The notes under the pieces were generated by a model, which saw only the letters and a list, made by a program, of their open reading frames with translations, did not search any database and was not told where the DNA came from. DNA of 64,000 nucleotides from positions 9,329,565-9,393,564 of the forward strand of contig JALPQD010000044.1 in the NCBI GenBank assembly GCA_023101885.1, read 5' to 3'. Within the stretch, counting starts at the first letter, position 1. The number at the start of each line of letters is the position of its first letter. The translations under genes and the position numbers were made by a program. The DNA comes from Typhlomys cinereus (Eukaryota; Chordata; Mammalia; Rodentia; Platacanthomyidae). Below are positions 10,860 to 25,856 of this stretch, piece after piece.

Positions 10860-11930
10860 TGGAGCTGGTCTGAGGAGTTCGTCCTTGCTAGATAGTTTAC
10901 ACAGTACCAAGGAATACTATAAAAGCTAACAGGAGAGAGAAATAATCACAGGCCCCATCAATGCATGAGATCTGTAAGTTGCAATAAAAATCACCATGGC
11001 AACAAGTTACCACCAGTGTAATAGTAGCATGAATATCAAGGAGACAAGCATAGCTTTCTGATTGATTCAAAACCTGCTTATCAGAATGGAACAAATCCCT
11101 GTTACATTAAATTAGAATAAGAACCCAAAAAGGGGAAGAAAATAGGTCAATAGGAAAAGCAACCAGTGAACCTGTAGGTAGGAAAACAGTACATCAAACT
11201 GCTCTGTTAATAGCTGTTATTATACCCATAGATTGGAAGAACATTTAACATTCAACCTAGAAGTCTTCTTCTACAACAGATATAGAGGATGTCAATATCC
11301 TAACAGGATGCAGCCTAGGGCTATAGAAGAGTATTGAAATAAACAGCAATGGACAACCATAATGCAAAGTATCAGCAATTCAGCAAGGCTCACCCAAAAT
11401 CAAGTCAGCCTAATCTCTCCCCATTCTAAGGCTTTGGGAATCTTGCAGAGGAAGAGACAATGAGATTATAAGAACCTAAAGATGGGAAGGTTCACTGTTA
11501 GACAAGACTCAAAGCAGGACTGTTGCATCTAAGAACTCACTGCAATTGAGACTTGTCCTTCCCAGACCTAAATAATGACTTACATAACAAACTGCCCCAA
11601 TAAACTACCTAGGAACCTAAGAAAGATAAGAACATACAGTGGAAACTTTGGGGTCTAAAGTTGAATGAGTGAACGGAAATGCCCCTATCAATGGAATGAC
11701 TCAAAGAGAGGCAATGTGATATCCCACAGAGGCCTGAATCCCCACAAGAGTAGACAAGACAGAGTGAACCCTGGAATCCATAGAATCATACAGGCAGGAG
11801 AGTGGGAGGGAATGGGAAGGAAGCAAGAGTATGGAAAGGAGGCAAGATGGAGGGAAGTAGGGATGAGTACTCAATGTGCTTGTAAAAGAAGAAAATTTAT
11901 TTAAACAGATATGTCGTTAAAAATTCCCCA
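10860..11930 (+). mobile_element. Old L1 3' UTR, longer copy
   Basis: Blocks at 10965-11230 and 11640-11900 align with 27455-27715 and 27715-27975. A middle block (about 11390-11490) is a diverged version of the younger L1 3' UTR (CAGCCTAATCTCTCCCCATT and CCTAAAGATGGG). It is therefore an older subfamily of the same L1 lineage. The open frame at 11665-11904 is a chance run through this UTR. The purine-rich tract near 11795-11860 corresponds to the G-rich tract. Confidence 0.65.
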
Positions 11931-12736
11931 GAATCTCAATATAACCCATTATAAAAATACTAGTTTTTAAAAACACAGTTTTGAAATTATGTTCACTACC
12001 AAGTTTCAAAACGAGAACTAAACTTTGCTTTTCTGTACCCTCACTTCCTCCCATTCATCACTTTAGTCCCCATCTTATGTATCATTCATTCCCAAAATTA
12101 TTTTTAAGGTTAGCATAGGACCTAATTAGTTCCACTGTGGCATCTTCATAAGTATTTTATTCTGAATTATTCTCCTCTCCCAATACTCACTCCTATTCCC
12201 CCCTCCCTTAATTGGATCTACCACTTCAACACTTCCACTTCAAAGTTTTGGATTTTTTTCTATTCTTGGAAAAACGTGAACCAAAATTTGTTATTCAAAA
12301 ATAATCTTTTTGTTTTGTATTGTAAAGGACCACTAAGTGAGTATGAGAAGCTCTGTGAGCCATTTGGTTGTTACAGTAACTAGCCAGTCAAGCAGTTGGA
12401 GCAGGAAAACAATAACAGAACATGTGTCAATGAAGGAGTCAGAGAAGGGGAGGGGATCCAATAAAGAGTTATCAAAGTATGTTTTGAAGGTGCAATAAGT
12501 GTCTAATCTCAAAGATCCGTTTTCATAGAGATAACACAAGGCCAAAATCATGAATATTCTTGATTTCTGGCTATTTTGATTTTTTCTCAATTCTATTCTT
12601 TATGAAGGAAATTTTTAGAACAACATTAGGATAGGCAATAACAAAGCAGAAATCCTTTCTTCTCTGCTTAAGGATTGTGAATATGCTTGGTCATTTGAGA
12701 AGTGTTTATTGAGCTTTTGTGCTTTAGCACGTGTGT

Positions 12737-12778
<42 letters not shown>

Positions 12779-13303
12779 ATAAAACAAAGCCACTTTAATG
12801 TGAGATGTGCATTGACATTTCCAATTGCTGGGATCAGAGGCAGAACATAGATTTTTTTTTAGTGCAATCATTTTTTTCTATTTTCTCTCTTCTCGTAATA
12901 CTTAAGGTGATCTTTTTTCCTTACATATACTTGCATTAAATGTGCCATTATGTTTGTTTCTTTGTACTTCATGTATTTGGTGATACTGCAAATATGGTCA
13001 CCAACATCAGCATCACCAAGGTATGGATAATCAGGTCTTATATGTATATTAGTGTGCTGCAGCATTAGTCCACTCAAAAAATATCATAGCACTTAATATG
13101 TCTAATGAATATACACATTTAATCTATTTAAGCAATAACCAAGTAGAAATATTTTCTTCTCTGCTTAATAATAGTGAATGTGCTCAGTCATTTGAGATAT
13201 TTTTATGTAGTTTCTCTTATGTTTCAGCACAAAATCTTGTGTGTGACTGTATGTGTGTTTGTAAGTTTGTTGAAATTTACCACTAATTTTCTTGTAATAT
13301 TTT
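11931..13303. other. Intergenic DNA with GT microsatellite
   Basis: No gene or clear mobile element was found apart from the GT repeat at 12731-12775. A block near 12655-12735 recurs in diverged form at 13155-13260 (CTTCTCTGCTTA, then GTGAATATGCTTGGTCATTTGAGA, then TTTCAGCAC and GTGTGTGACTG), which suggests an old local duplication of a few hundred bases. Confidence 0.45.
12731..12775 (+). repeat. (GT)n microsatellite
   Basis: A GT dinucleotide run of about 22 units with one AT interruption. Confidence 0.95.
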
Positions 13304-13911
13304 TGTATTAGTCAGGGTTCTCTGAAGAAACAGAATCTATAGCATGTAATATATATAAATAAGTTTATTTAAAAAACAACTCACTATAAAATAGTGTCCT
13401 TCATGATGGCCATCTGCAGCAGCCTCCTCTTTAACTGAAACGTTCCACAAACCCAAAAGATCTGGAGAAGGTTTCAAGCTTTTGCTCCTCTGGAGGGTTG
13501 AAGATGCTGAGTTCTGACATCAGTGAAGAACAGTTGGACTCCAACATCGGTGATGAACAGTGAACAGCAGCAAGGCCTAGAGATCAGGCTCCAAAGGTAT
13601 TGGGAACAGCAAAATCGTGGTGGGAAAGGTGAAGCTCCAAGTCAGCCAAGGATGAAAGCAGCAGAAGCAGCAACAAAGAAGTCCACAATGCTCTAAAAGC
13701 AAAGGAGGACACATGCAGAGTGGACTGCACAGCAAGTCCCTCCTCCTTGCAACTCCACAGGAAAATACCACCCACTATGGTCTGGATTCTCCACAGCAAT
13801 CAATCAAGTACCTGCAGACTTGTTCAGGGGACATTCCAACCATTAACCTTCTGCAGCTATGCCCCAAACAGTCCACAACTGTCAAGTTGACATCAAAATG
13901 CAAACATAACA
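13304..13911 (-). repeat. ERV-L 3' LTR
   Basis: This is the downstream LTR of the minus-strand provirus, 608 bp long. In proviral sense it begins TGTTATGTTTGC at 13911 and ends CCCTGACTAATACA at 13304. It is about 40 bp shorter than the 5' LTR, mainly because it lacks a short block matching 23035-23065. A purine-rich stretch just upstream (13912-13922, AAGGGATAGAA in sense) is a plausible polypurine tract. Confidence 0.93.
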
Positions 13912-14400
13912 TTCTATCCCTTGTCAACTTTACATGAACACATAACTATTACACCATAACCTTCAAACACTTATTCCTATAGATATTATATTCATAAAAG
14001 ACGTTCAGTACAATATCAAAAACTCTCAAAATCTAACATTATAAAAAATTTGAAATCTGTCAAATATAAAATATATTAAAAAATAAAAACTATAAAACAA
14101 AAATATGCAAATATAAAATTTATATTACAAAACAAAATATATGTATGTAAAATATATGTGCATATATTGTATATGTAATAAAAACATATACAATATAAAA
14201 TATAAATATAATATCAATATCAGTACAAGCTAAATAATTTAGGACAGGATAAATAATAAAATCACAATAAATATCAATTCAAAATTAAAAAAGCATCATC
14301 TAAAAATATATACATCACATTCTATAGTTCACTGTTACTCATCTATTCAGGACAAATCAAAGAATTCTAGACAATTCGATTTGAACTTTCTGAGTAGAAC
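13912..14400 (-). other. AT-rich segment before 3' LTR, no env
   Basis: Between the dUTPase-like remnant and the 3' LTR lie about 490 bp, very AT-rich around 13930-14330. No envelope-like reading frame is present in any frame. It is either a degenerate non-coding leader to the LTR or filled by simple AT-rich expansion. Confidence 0.6.
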
Positions 14401-14845
14401 AGAAGTGCTTTGGGTTGTTATAAGCTACATCTCTATAACTGGTCACATGGTCTTAGTTGGTATTTAGAACTAACTTCCTCCACTACCCATTCCGTATTTC
14501 CTGTACCCTCAGCAAGTACTTCAGCAGGTCTTGGTTCTTTTCCTGCGGGTGTCAGCCATACCTTCATTCCTGAAGGATCTGGTCAGTCCACGAGGTGTTG
14601 CAATTTTCCATGAATCTTAATCACAGGACATGGTAACACCAAGAGTCACCCTGCAGGGATCTCCTGCAATCCATTGATATTCATCCTTGCCTCCATTGGG
14701 CAGAAGCAAACCAATTTCCACTTGATAGTCTGGATCAATACACCTTCTAACAGAGTCATTCCTTTTTTAGTCTGTTAATTCAAAGGCATCAGGAGCCCAA
14801 AATAGCAAGGAGGAAGCTTTAACTTCCTGTTCAATGGAATGCTTA
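14400..14845 (-). pseudogene. ERV-L dUTPase-like remnant
   Basis: Downstream of integrase, the reverse strand translates in pieces that resemble the dUTPase domain found at the pol 3' end in ERV-L elements (for example the block at 14670-14745). Frames are interrupted several times. The domain assignment rests on its position and short matches only. Confidence 0.5.
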
Positions 14846-15700
14846 TCATATCTCCTGGCAAAAGCATCCCTTCTCTGGAACCAAAGCTTCCAAGCCAGCA
14901 GAGCACAGAGTTGCAAGGACAGGAAGCAAAAATTTTCCTAATAGGTTACTAGGTGTGACAGTAAGAGGCATCATTCCAGACTCCACCCCTTGGTTCCTAG
15001 ACCCGTGAATTCTGGCTATAGTAAATACAGTACCGTATATTGGGTGCTGATTCAAAGCATACACCACATTCTGAAGTACTCTACCCTAACCTCCCAGACT
15101 ATTACTACCTAACTGTAATTGTATCTTTAAAAGCCCATTCCCTGTTCTATCAAACCAGCTGCTTCAGGATGGTGGGGAACATAGTAAGACCAATGAATTC
15201 CATGAGCATAAGCCCATTGCCTCATTTCCTTAGCTGTAAAATGTGCTCCCTGGTCAAAAGCAATGCTGTGTGGAATACCATGATGGTGCACCAGACATTC
15301 TGTGAGTCCATGAATGGTAGTTTTAGCAGAAGCAGAATGTGTAAGAAAGGCAAATCCATACCCAGAATAAGTATCTATTCTGATAAGAACAAAGTGCTCC
15401 TCTTTCTATCTTGGAAGTGGTCTTATGTAGTCAAACTGCCACCATGTTATTGGTTGGTCCCCCCCGGGGAATTGCTCCATATCTGGGACTCAGTGTTGGC
15501 CTCTGCTGCTGACAGATTTGACACTTAGCAGCAGCTATATCCAGGTCATCCTTGGTGAGTGGAGGTCCATGTTGTTGGGCCCATGCATAACCTCCATCTC
15601 TACCACCATGCCCACTTTGTTCATGGGCCCATTGGGCAACGGTGGGGATGGCTGGAGAAATAAGTTGCCTGTCCACAGAATGAGTCATCTTATCCACCTG
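14846..15700 (-). pseudogene. ERV-L integrase remnant
   Basis: Integrase inserts proviral DNA into the host genome. The N-terminal zinc-binding HHCC module is visible at 15697-15500, with both histidines (HEQSGH) and the CQIC pair. The segment at 15067-14846 is the C-terminal part of the domain and is open for 73 codons. The central catalytic part between 15430 and 15070 is broken by frameshifts and stops, so it has no usable active site. An in-frame stop at 15712-15710 separates it from RNase H. Confidence 0.8.
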
Positions 15701-16160
15701 ATTATTAAATCACTCTTCTGCTGAAGTCACTTTTTGATGAGCATTTAAATGGCACACAAATATCTTTGCATTCTTTGCCCATTTGGAAAGATCTATCCAT
15801 ATACTTCTTCCCCAAATGTCTTTCTCACCAATTTTCCAATTATGTTCTTTCCAAGTCCCTGACCATCCAGCCAAACCATTGGCTGATGAAAGCCAATGAA
15901 AGCCCATGAAATCAGTATACAGTTGCACATCTGGCCATTTTTCCTTCTAGGTAAAGTGCACAATCAGGTGTGTTGCTCCAAGTTCTGCCCACTATGAAGA
16001 TTTCCCTTCACCAGTGTCCTTCAGGGTTGCTGCCAAAAAGGGTTATAGTACTACAGCTGTCCACTTCTGGATGGCACCTGAATAGCGAGCCCTAGTCTTG
16101 TCTTCTAGAATTAGCCAATCATAAGGCACACCACAGGAGGCCATCGGTGCTTATTTAGGA
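15701..16160 (-). pseudogene. ERV-L RNase H remnant
   Basis: This is the RNase H part of pol, which in a working element degrades RNA in RNA/DNA hybrids. The segment at 15928-15710 is open for 72 codons and keeps the YTD and NAHQK landmarks of the domain. The upstream half (to about 16160) is frameshifted. Confidence 0.75.
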
Positions 16161-17640
16161 ACAGGAATCACAACAAGCTGAGTAGCCATAGGCATTTGGG
16201 CAACTTCTTTATGTAACTTGTGCCATCAGGACCTGCTTAGGCCCTGTCTCCTTTGTACCATTTCCATTTGAAAATGGATTGCTGCTGTGACCACTCAACT
16301 TCATCAATTGCTGTGTCAGGCAATACCCAACTCATAATGGGCAACTCAGGTCACATGGTAACTGGATGACCCAATGTCAAATGTTCAGTTTCCACCAGGC
16401 CCAATAATAGGCCAAAAGCTGTCTGTCAAAGGGAGAGTAGTTGTCTGCCGATGATGGCAGGGCCTTGCTCCAAAATCCCAAGGTCTTCAATGTGATTCAC
16501 CCATGGGAGACTGCCAAAGGCTCCAGACAGCATCTCTATCTGTGACAGACACTGCCAATACCATCACATGGCCCAAGTAGCAAGGCAGGTTGAACCTGCT
16601 GAAGAGCCTTCTCTTGTTCTGGGGCCCACTCAAAGCTGATGGCTTTCCAAGTTACTTGGTATATGGGCCTGAGTAACACACTCAAGTGAGGAATGAGCTG
16701 CCTCCAAAATCCAAACAGGCCCACTAACTTTGTGCTTCTTTCTTGATGGTAGGAAGGGCTAGATGGAGCAATTTATCTTTTATCTTAGAGGGAATATCTC
16801 TGCATGCCCCACACCACTGAACTCCTAGAAATTTTGCTGAGGTAGATGGTCCTTGGATGTTGGTTGGATTTATTTCTCAACCTCTGATGCACATATGGCT
16901 TAATAAAGAATTCAAAGTAGTTGCCACCTCCTGCTCACTTGGCCCAATAAGTGTGATATCATCAATATAATGGACCAGTGTGATACCTTGTGGGAGAGAT
17001 AGGTAATCAAGACCTCTACAAACCATGTTATGGCACAGGGCTGGAGAATTAATATATCCTTAAGGCAGAAGGGTAAAGATATACTGTTTGTCTTGCCAGC
17101 TGAAAGCAAATTGCTTCTGATGGTCCTTATGAATAGGTATTGAGAAAAAAGCATTTGCAAGGTCAATAGATGCACACCAAGTACCAGAAGATGTATTAAT
17201 TTGCTCAAGCACAGAAACTACATCTGGCACAGCAGCTGCAATTAGAGTCACAACTTGATTAAGTTTGCAATAATCAACTTCATTCTCCATGATCCATCTG
17301 TCTTATGTACAGGCCAAATAGGAGAATTAAAGGGAGAGGTGGTAGGAACCACCACCCCTGTATTCTTCAAGTCCTTGATTGTGGCACTAATTTCTGCAAT
17401 CCCTCCAGGCATGCGATACTTTTTCTGGTTCACTATTTTCCCTGGCAGAGGCAATTCTGAAAGCTTCCATTTGGCCTTTCCTACCATAATAGCTCTTACT
17501 CCACAGGTCAAGGAACTAATATGGGGATTCTACCATCTTCTGAGTATATCTATACCAATTATACATTCTGGAACTGGAGAAATAACCACAGGATGAGTCT
17601 GGGGACCCACTGGACCTCCTGTGAGATGAACATTAGCCAA
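16161..17640 (-). pseudogene. ERV-L reverse transcriptase remnant
   Basis: The reverse transcriptase core spans about 17511-16536. Recognisable landmarks on the minus strand are the fingers block near 17511-17300 (SPFNSPIWPV), the palm block with DLANAFFS near 17165-17140, and an intact YIDD catalytic motif encoded at 16969-16958. Frame changes occur near 17270 and 17070, and stops occur throughout, so it is not translatable as one protein. The connection region continues to about 16160. Confidence 0.88.
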
Positions 17641-17672
17641 AACTCTATCAATCACTTGTTCCACATAAGCCC

Positions 17673-17900
17673 CTACTTTAACTGGAGGGCCATAATGCTT
17701 TTAGGATCTCCAGGAATCAATGTCAACTCAGAACCAGTATGCAGTAGGCCCCAAAATGTCTGATCATTTCCTTTCCCCCAGTGTACAGTAACTCTTGTAA
17801 AAGGCCATAGGTTCCTTTGGGGAAAGACAGGAGAAATATTAATAGTAAAGTTCTGTGTTATTATGCCTAACTCCTTCTTCAATGTGACCCAGTCTGCTTT
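17673..17900 (-). pseudogene. ERV-L protease remnant
   Basis: A retroviral aspartic protease fragment follows gag. The active-site triad expected as DTG reads HTG: the aspartate codon has become a histidine codon at 17741-17739. The rest of the motif (TGSELT) is intact. The change alone would abolish catalysis. Confidence 0.75.
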
Positions 17901-21167
<3,267 letters not shown>

Positions 21168-21179
21168 AAGAAGAAGAGC
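21168..21179 (+). repeat. Target duplication of ZNF330 retrocopy, right
   Basis: The right copy of AAGAAGAAGAGC follows the A-run and precedes resumed gag sequence. Confidence 0.92.
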
Positions 21180-22587
21180 AATGGTGGGGCCCTTCAAGTT
21201 TGGTGCTACCCCCTTCACCAATTTGTATGATGCAGTGTTGGTGGAAGCCATGTCATCTGGATTCTGCCACTGAGAATTAGATTTTAAAAGATGAATCCAG
21301 TCAGGCATACCTATTTCCTTGTGCCTTTTAATCACATCATCAACACTAAACCAAGGGATACCTGGTATCTCCAGCTTTCTTTCATATTGCCAAACCCTAA
21401 TAAATGTTTCAGCCACCTACTCAAATAAATTCTTGGCACTGCTTTTAATTCTATGAGCTGCAGCATTAAACCTAGTATCTCTACTCAGCGAATCCATTTC
21501 AATAAACTCAGTGTGATCCAGTTTTATATTCCTTCCACCAGTATCCCACAGCTTTAAATCCATTCTCCAGATTGCTGTTTGAATGTGTTACAAAACTCAT
21601 CAAGTTCTCTAGGAGTATAGCTCCTCTTGTATCACACTTTCTATGTCACCTCTAGGGGCCTGCTTAGACCTGAGTCTGGTAATAGGCCTAGAGGCAACCA
21701 CAGGTGGGTCCTCTGCAATATCAGCATTGTCCTGAGGGAAAATCCTTACCCCCTCCTCAACAAAAGAAGGACTAGTTTCCTCAGCCAAAGGCTGAGACTG
21801 AGATGCTGTAGGAAGTGGGGGTGGGGATTCATTTCTCTACCAAGGGTGGTAAGACTATTTCTCCAGATGAAAGAGGCCCATCAGAATTTGAGGCTTCACT
21901 GGCCTCAGACTCCTCTGAGTCTTCCCACACATCAACATCACAGTTTTCAGGATCCCAGTCCTTTACAATCAGTGCTCTGACTTTAACTTCAGACACCTTC
22001 TGAGGCTGAGACTTTAATATACATTGCAACTTAACCAATGAATAATTAAGGCTTGAGTTTGATTTTCAGTAATTTGAGCCCTATTACTACTAGAAAGAAG
22101 ATTCTCTTCCAGAACACACTTAGAAACTTCCAAGTTGTTTACACACATCTGAAGCTGATTATTTTCATCTCTAAGGTCTATTTTTTCCTTCTCTATTTTA
22201 TCCAAAGATGCTTCAACTCACACTTTGAAGTTTATAGATTTTTTACTATCATCTTGAGCTTGGTTTGATCCAGTTTGATCCAAATCTGAGACTTTCCTTC
22301 TCATTTTGAACTTTATCTAGAGATGTTAACAGCAACCAACCAGCATCATTATTTTCTTATTTTTCCTTAGATTATCAAAAGTATTATACACAGAATCACT
22401 AAACACTGTACTCCTCACAACAGGTGAATCAGGGCTATTCATCACCCCCACTTATCAAAGTTCATATCAAAGATCTTCATATCTAAGGCAGTCTTTAGTA
22501 GCTGGAGGTTCATTGTGTTGGAAAACCAGCTCCATATAAGCTCAAACCTTTTAGAGAAATTCATCTTTATAATTCGTTCCTCCAGAA
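21180..22587 (-). pseudogene. ERV-L gag, 5' part
   Basis: This region runs from just after the primer site to the retrocopy. The minus strand shows a Glu/Lys/Asn-rich stretch predicted to be a coiled coil at 22205-22070, an acidic Ser/Glu/Asp segment at 21980-21860 and a more conserved block at 21416-21180. Frames change several times, including near 22040 and 21600. The function of an intact gag would be particle assembly. This copy cannot encode it. Confidence 0.7.
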
Positions 22588-22602
22588 CCACTTCTGGTAC
22601 CA
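22588..22602 (-). promoter_or_regulatory. ERV-L primer-binding site, tRNA-Leu type
   Basis: In proviral sense the sequence five bases after the 5' LTR reads TGGTACCAGAAGTGG. It is complementary, with two mismatches, to the 3' end of tRNA-Leu(UAA), whose final bases are GGTACCA. A leucine-tRNA primer is the naming feature of ERV-L. Confidence 0.85.
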
Positions 22603-22607
22603 AAATC

Positions 22608-23255
22608 TGTATTAGTCAGGGTTCCCTGAAGAAACAGAATCTATAGAATGTAATATATATATGTAAGTTTATTTAAAAAGTTACTCACTATAAAATAGTG
22701 TCCTTCAAGATAGTCACATGCAGCAGCCTCCTTCTTGACTGGAATGTTCCACAAAGCCAAAAGATCCAAAGATGGTCTCAAATTTTTGCTCTTCTGGAGG
22801 GTCAAAGACACTGGGTTCTAACATTGGTGAAGAACAGCTGGGCTCTGTTGATGGTGATGAACAGTGAACAGCAGCAAGGCCTACAGACCAGTCTCCTCCA
22901 AGGCAGTAGGAACTGCAACGACGTGATGGAAAAGGTGAACCTCCAAGTCAGCCAAGGCCAGAGGCAGCAGCAGCAGCAACAAAGAAGTCCACAATACTCT
23001 AGGAGCGAAGGACACTTGCAAAGTGGACTGCACAGCAAGATGACAAAAGATAAGGGAAGACAAGTCCCTCCTCCTTGCACCTCCTATTATCTGCTCCACC
23101 ACTGAAAAGTACCATTCGCTATGGTCTGGGTTCTCCACAGCAATCAATCAAGTACTTGCAGACTTGTTCAGGGGACATTCCAACCATTAACCTTCCACAT
23201 CTGTGTCTCAAAGAGTCTGCGACTTTCAAGTTGACACCAAAATGCAACCATAACA
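22608..23255 (-). repeat. ERV-L 5' LTR
   Basis: The upstream LTR is 648 bp and starts TGTTATGGTTGC at 23255. It matches the 3' LTR along its length with scattered substitutions and a few short indels, including extra blocks near 23035-23065 and 23085. Confidence 0.93.
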
Positions 23256-23260
23256 ATTTT

Positions 23261-24856
23261 ATTTTCATCGTTACTTGGTTTTCTTTTCAAATTTGTCTAA
23301 CTTATAAATAAAAACCATGTATATGGTAATGACATTGGTCATTCTCTAAGGGAGAAATACAGCATGGACAAGGGAAAATTTGAGCCCCCTGGGACTGTCA
23401 GAGTAGAGGAGAGGAAAGAAGGGCAGGAAAGAGCTCAGGAACCCAAGCTTCATCCATGAAGACTGAATTTATTCAGGAATCTCCTCCAAACTCCAGTGAG
23501 AAAGCAGCAATTTCCTTTTGAGATGAAAGTTACTACTGCTTTGGAGTTAAGGGTTAGGAGTTTCAGTTCGACAGGTTTGTTCAGTCCCATTTTCCTTATC
23601 AGATCCTGTTAACATTCTTGGTGGAGTCTTCAGTCAGAAGTCTCTTTCAGATCTCAGACGTCTCTCTCTGGTTTAAGGTCTGATTCCAAATCTGTCAGGG
23701 ACCAGTAAATAAAGAATTCAAGAATCTGACCGCAACTTGATAAAGCAAAAAGTTTTTATCAATGTGATTATGTCCATTGTACGGTATGCATATGTACAGT
23801 CTTTATATAGTCAGTCATTAGGGATCATTTTGTATAAAATAGTTCTCTGAAATAGAAAATATCTTTCTTGTTAGTGTGTTTAATGAATTCACCTCATTTT
23901 TACATGAGATAGAAAGGTAAAATGCCTCTCCAATTTTAAAGTTCCAATTAATGTTGGAGTGTGAATACTAAACCATTCATCTACCTGCAGAGGTCTGTTC
24001 TTCATATTTACCATAGGATTAACAAGCCATTTATTTTTCTGCTTGCTAACAGACAAAGGGCCAAGCCCTGCCCATTTCATTTTTTCTCTTCCAGTTTAAA
24101 TAAAAGTTTAATGCCAAAGGGCCAAGCCCTGCCCATTTCATTTTTTCTCTTCCAGTTTAAATAAAAGTTTAATGCCACTAAGCTACAAACATTCATTCAT
24201 GTATGCCTTCATGCTGCAATGTCCAGAAGTTTACACTTGGATATATGGCCTATAAAGTCAGAATTATTTACTGTCTGTCCTGGAAATTCCCAGTTTTCAG
24301 TCTGGGCCCTGGGCAGTTCAGTCTTTGATTTTTTGATATTCTAATTAGGGTAAGAGCCACACGTGGAAATTTATAAATATATGAGTGTTTGAATTCATAA
24401 ATACTTCTAAGGGTCCCTTTCTAAAAAGTCCCCTTTCCTTAACTGTCCAGCAGTATCAGTTTCACTTTCACTCCCTTTGCTCTCCCTTGTTCCCTGACCA
24501 AGATCTTGTTCATGAGTAGAGTGGGTAGGCAGAGGGACAAGAGAGAAAAATTAAAATTTCCTGAAGGTAATAGAGGCGAATCTCCTTAGTGAAGTGAATG
24601 GTTATCAGGGACAGCTGTGAAGTCTGGGTTCAGTACTTGGCCTGTGAGTGTGCACATGTGGATATATACATAATAATCAGAGTATTCTTGAACTTACAAT
24701 TACAATTGGTAAGAAAAGATTTGCCTATTCCTTGCTTTGTTCTTTAACTTACTCAGCTGTCACTATTTCCATGACAACTGCAAGGACTGTAGATTTGAGT
24801 AGGAGAGATTGGAGAAATGCTAGAGAAGGGAGGGGTAGGATTAGTTCGCACTCACC
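23261..24856. other. Intergenic DNA with 61-bp tandem duplication
   Basis: No gene was recognised. The segment near 23690-23830 (TGTCAGGGACCAGTAAATAA, then an AT-rich run) has an LTR-like look but no partner. The 61-bp duplication is annotated separately. Confidence 0.4.
24055..24176 (+). repeat. Perfect 61-bp tandem duplication
   Basis: The unit at 24055-24115 is repeated without mismatch at 24116-24176. The unit contains GGGCCAAGCCCTGCCCATTT, a pyrimidine run and TTTAAATAAAAG. Identity of 100% indicates a recent event. Confidence 0.97.
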
Positions 24857-24867
24857 CTTTCCTTTTC

Positions 24868-25845
24868 TTTTTTTTATTATTATATCCGCTCATACAAACT
24901 TAACAGGTACACCAGTCCCCTCCCTCCCTCCACCTTCCACTGACCCCCCTGCTCTCTCCTCCCCTCTCCCTTCCCTTCCCTTCCCCCAGTGACTCCCCCG
25001 CCCCAATCCCCGGATCCCTGGAGCATCCTTTAATGTGCATGCCAAATTCTCTGCGTCCTCCTCTCTGATGAGGTGCAAGGACCCAGGGGCATTTCCCACA
25101 ACCCTTTCTTGTGTTCCCCTTAAACTTAGGAACACTACTGTGACTGTCAGTCCCTAGCCTCCAAGGATCCTAGTGCCTTTAGTCCATGCTAGACTTTGTG
25201 GGGTCAATAATGTGTTGGACATAGCACAAGTCATGCAAAGTCCTATTATGATTGCTTCAGCCCTAACTTGTGTGGAGTATCTTGCATATCATTACACCTC
25301 CCCATCCTTGTGCTCTTACAATCTTACCGCCCCCCTATTCCGCAAATTTCCCTGAGCTGCAGGATGGGGAGAGATTATGTTGGCCCAGTTCCAGGTGGTT
25401 GATATAGAGTTTCTGATATTCTGAATTATGGTTTGCTGATTTTTTTTTTTTTTGGTTTTGCTGCTCCTGCAATGCCCTTGGCTCCATCCTGATGGGTATT
25501 GGATGTCACCCCCTGGCCAGAGATAAAAACCTGTTAAATGAGAGTCTTGTTATAAAAATATATTCAAAGGTAGATGGAATAAAAGTAGGAGACCGGGGTG
25601 AGAGAGGTCAATCACCAATTTGCAAAATGGTTACTTTCTGTCTGGCAGCCTATATGCCCTCCCCTTTTGGTGAGATCATACCCCACCAGTTGCAAATGAT
25701 CAGGAAGGAAAGTCTGTGAACTTAACCAGATGTCTCATTACTTACTTGCAGTCCTTGATGGTGGCCTATTTTCTCTGCTATAAATGGTCCCCTTCTCTCC
25801 TTGTTTCTGGTGGGGCCCTCCTTCCCCATCCCTCCTGTTTATAGT
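24868..25845 (-). mobile_element. L1 3' UTR insertion
   Basis: A 978-bp 5'-truncated L1 on the minus strand consists only of 3' UTR. The target duplication CTTTCCTTTTC is at 24857-24867 and 25846-25856. The T-rich tail is at 24868-24885, followed by the C/T-rich tract and the 3' UTR, which stops before ORF2. Confidence 0.92.
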
Positions 25846-25856
25846 CTTTCCTTTTC

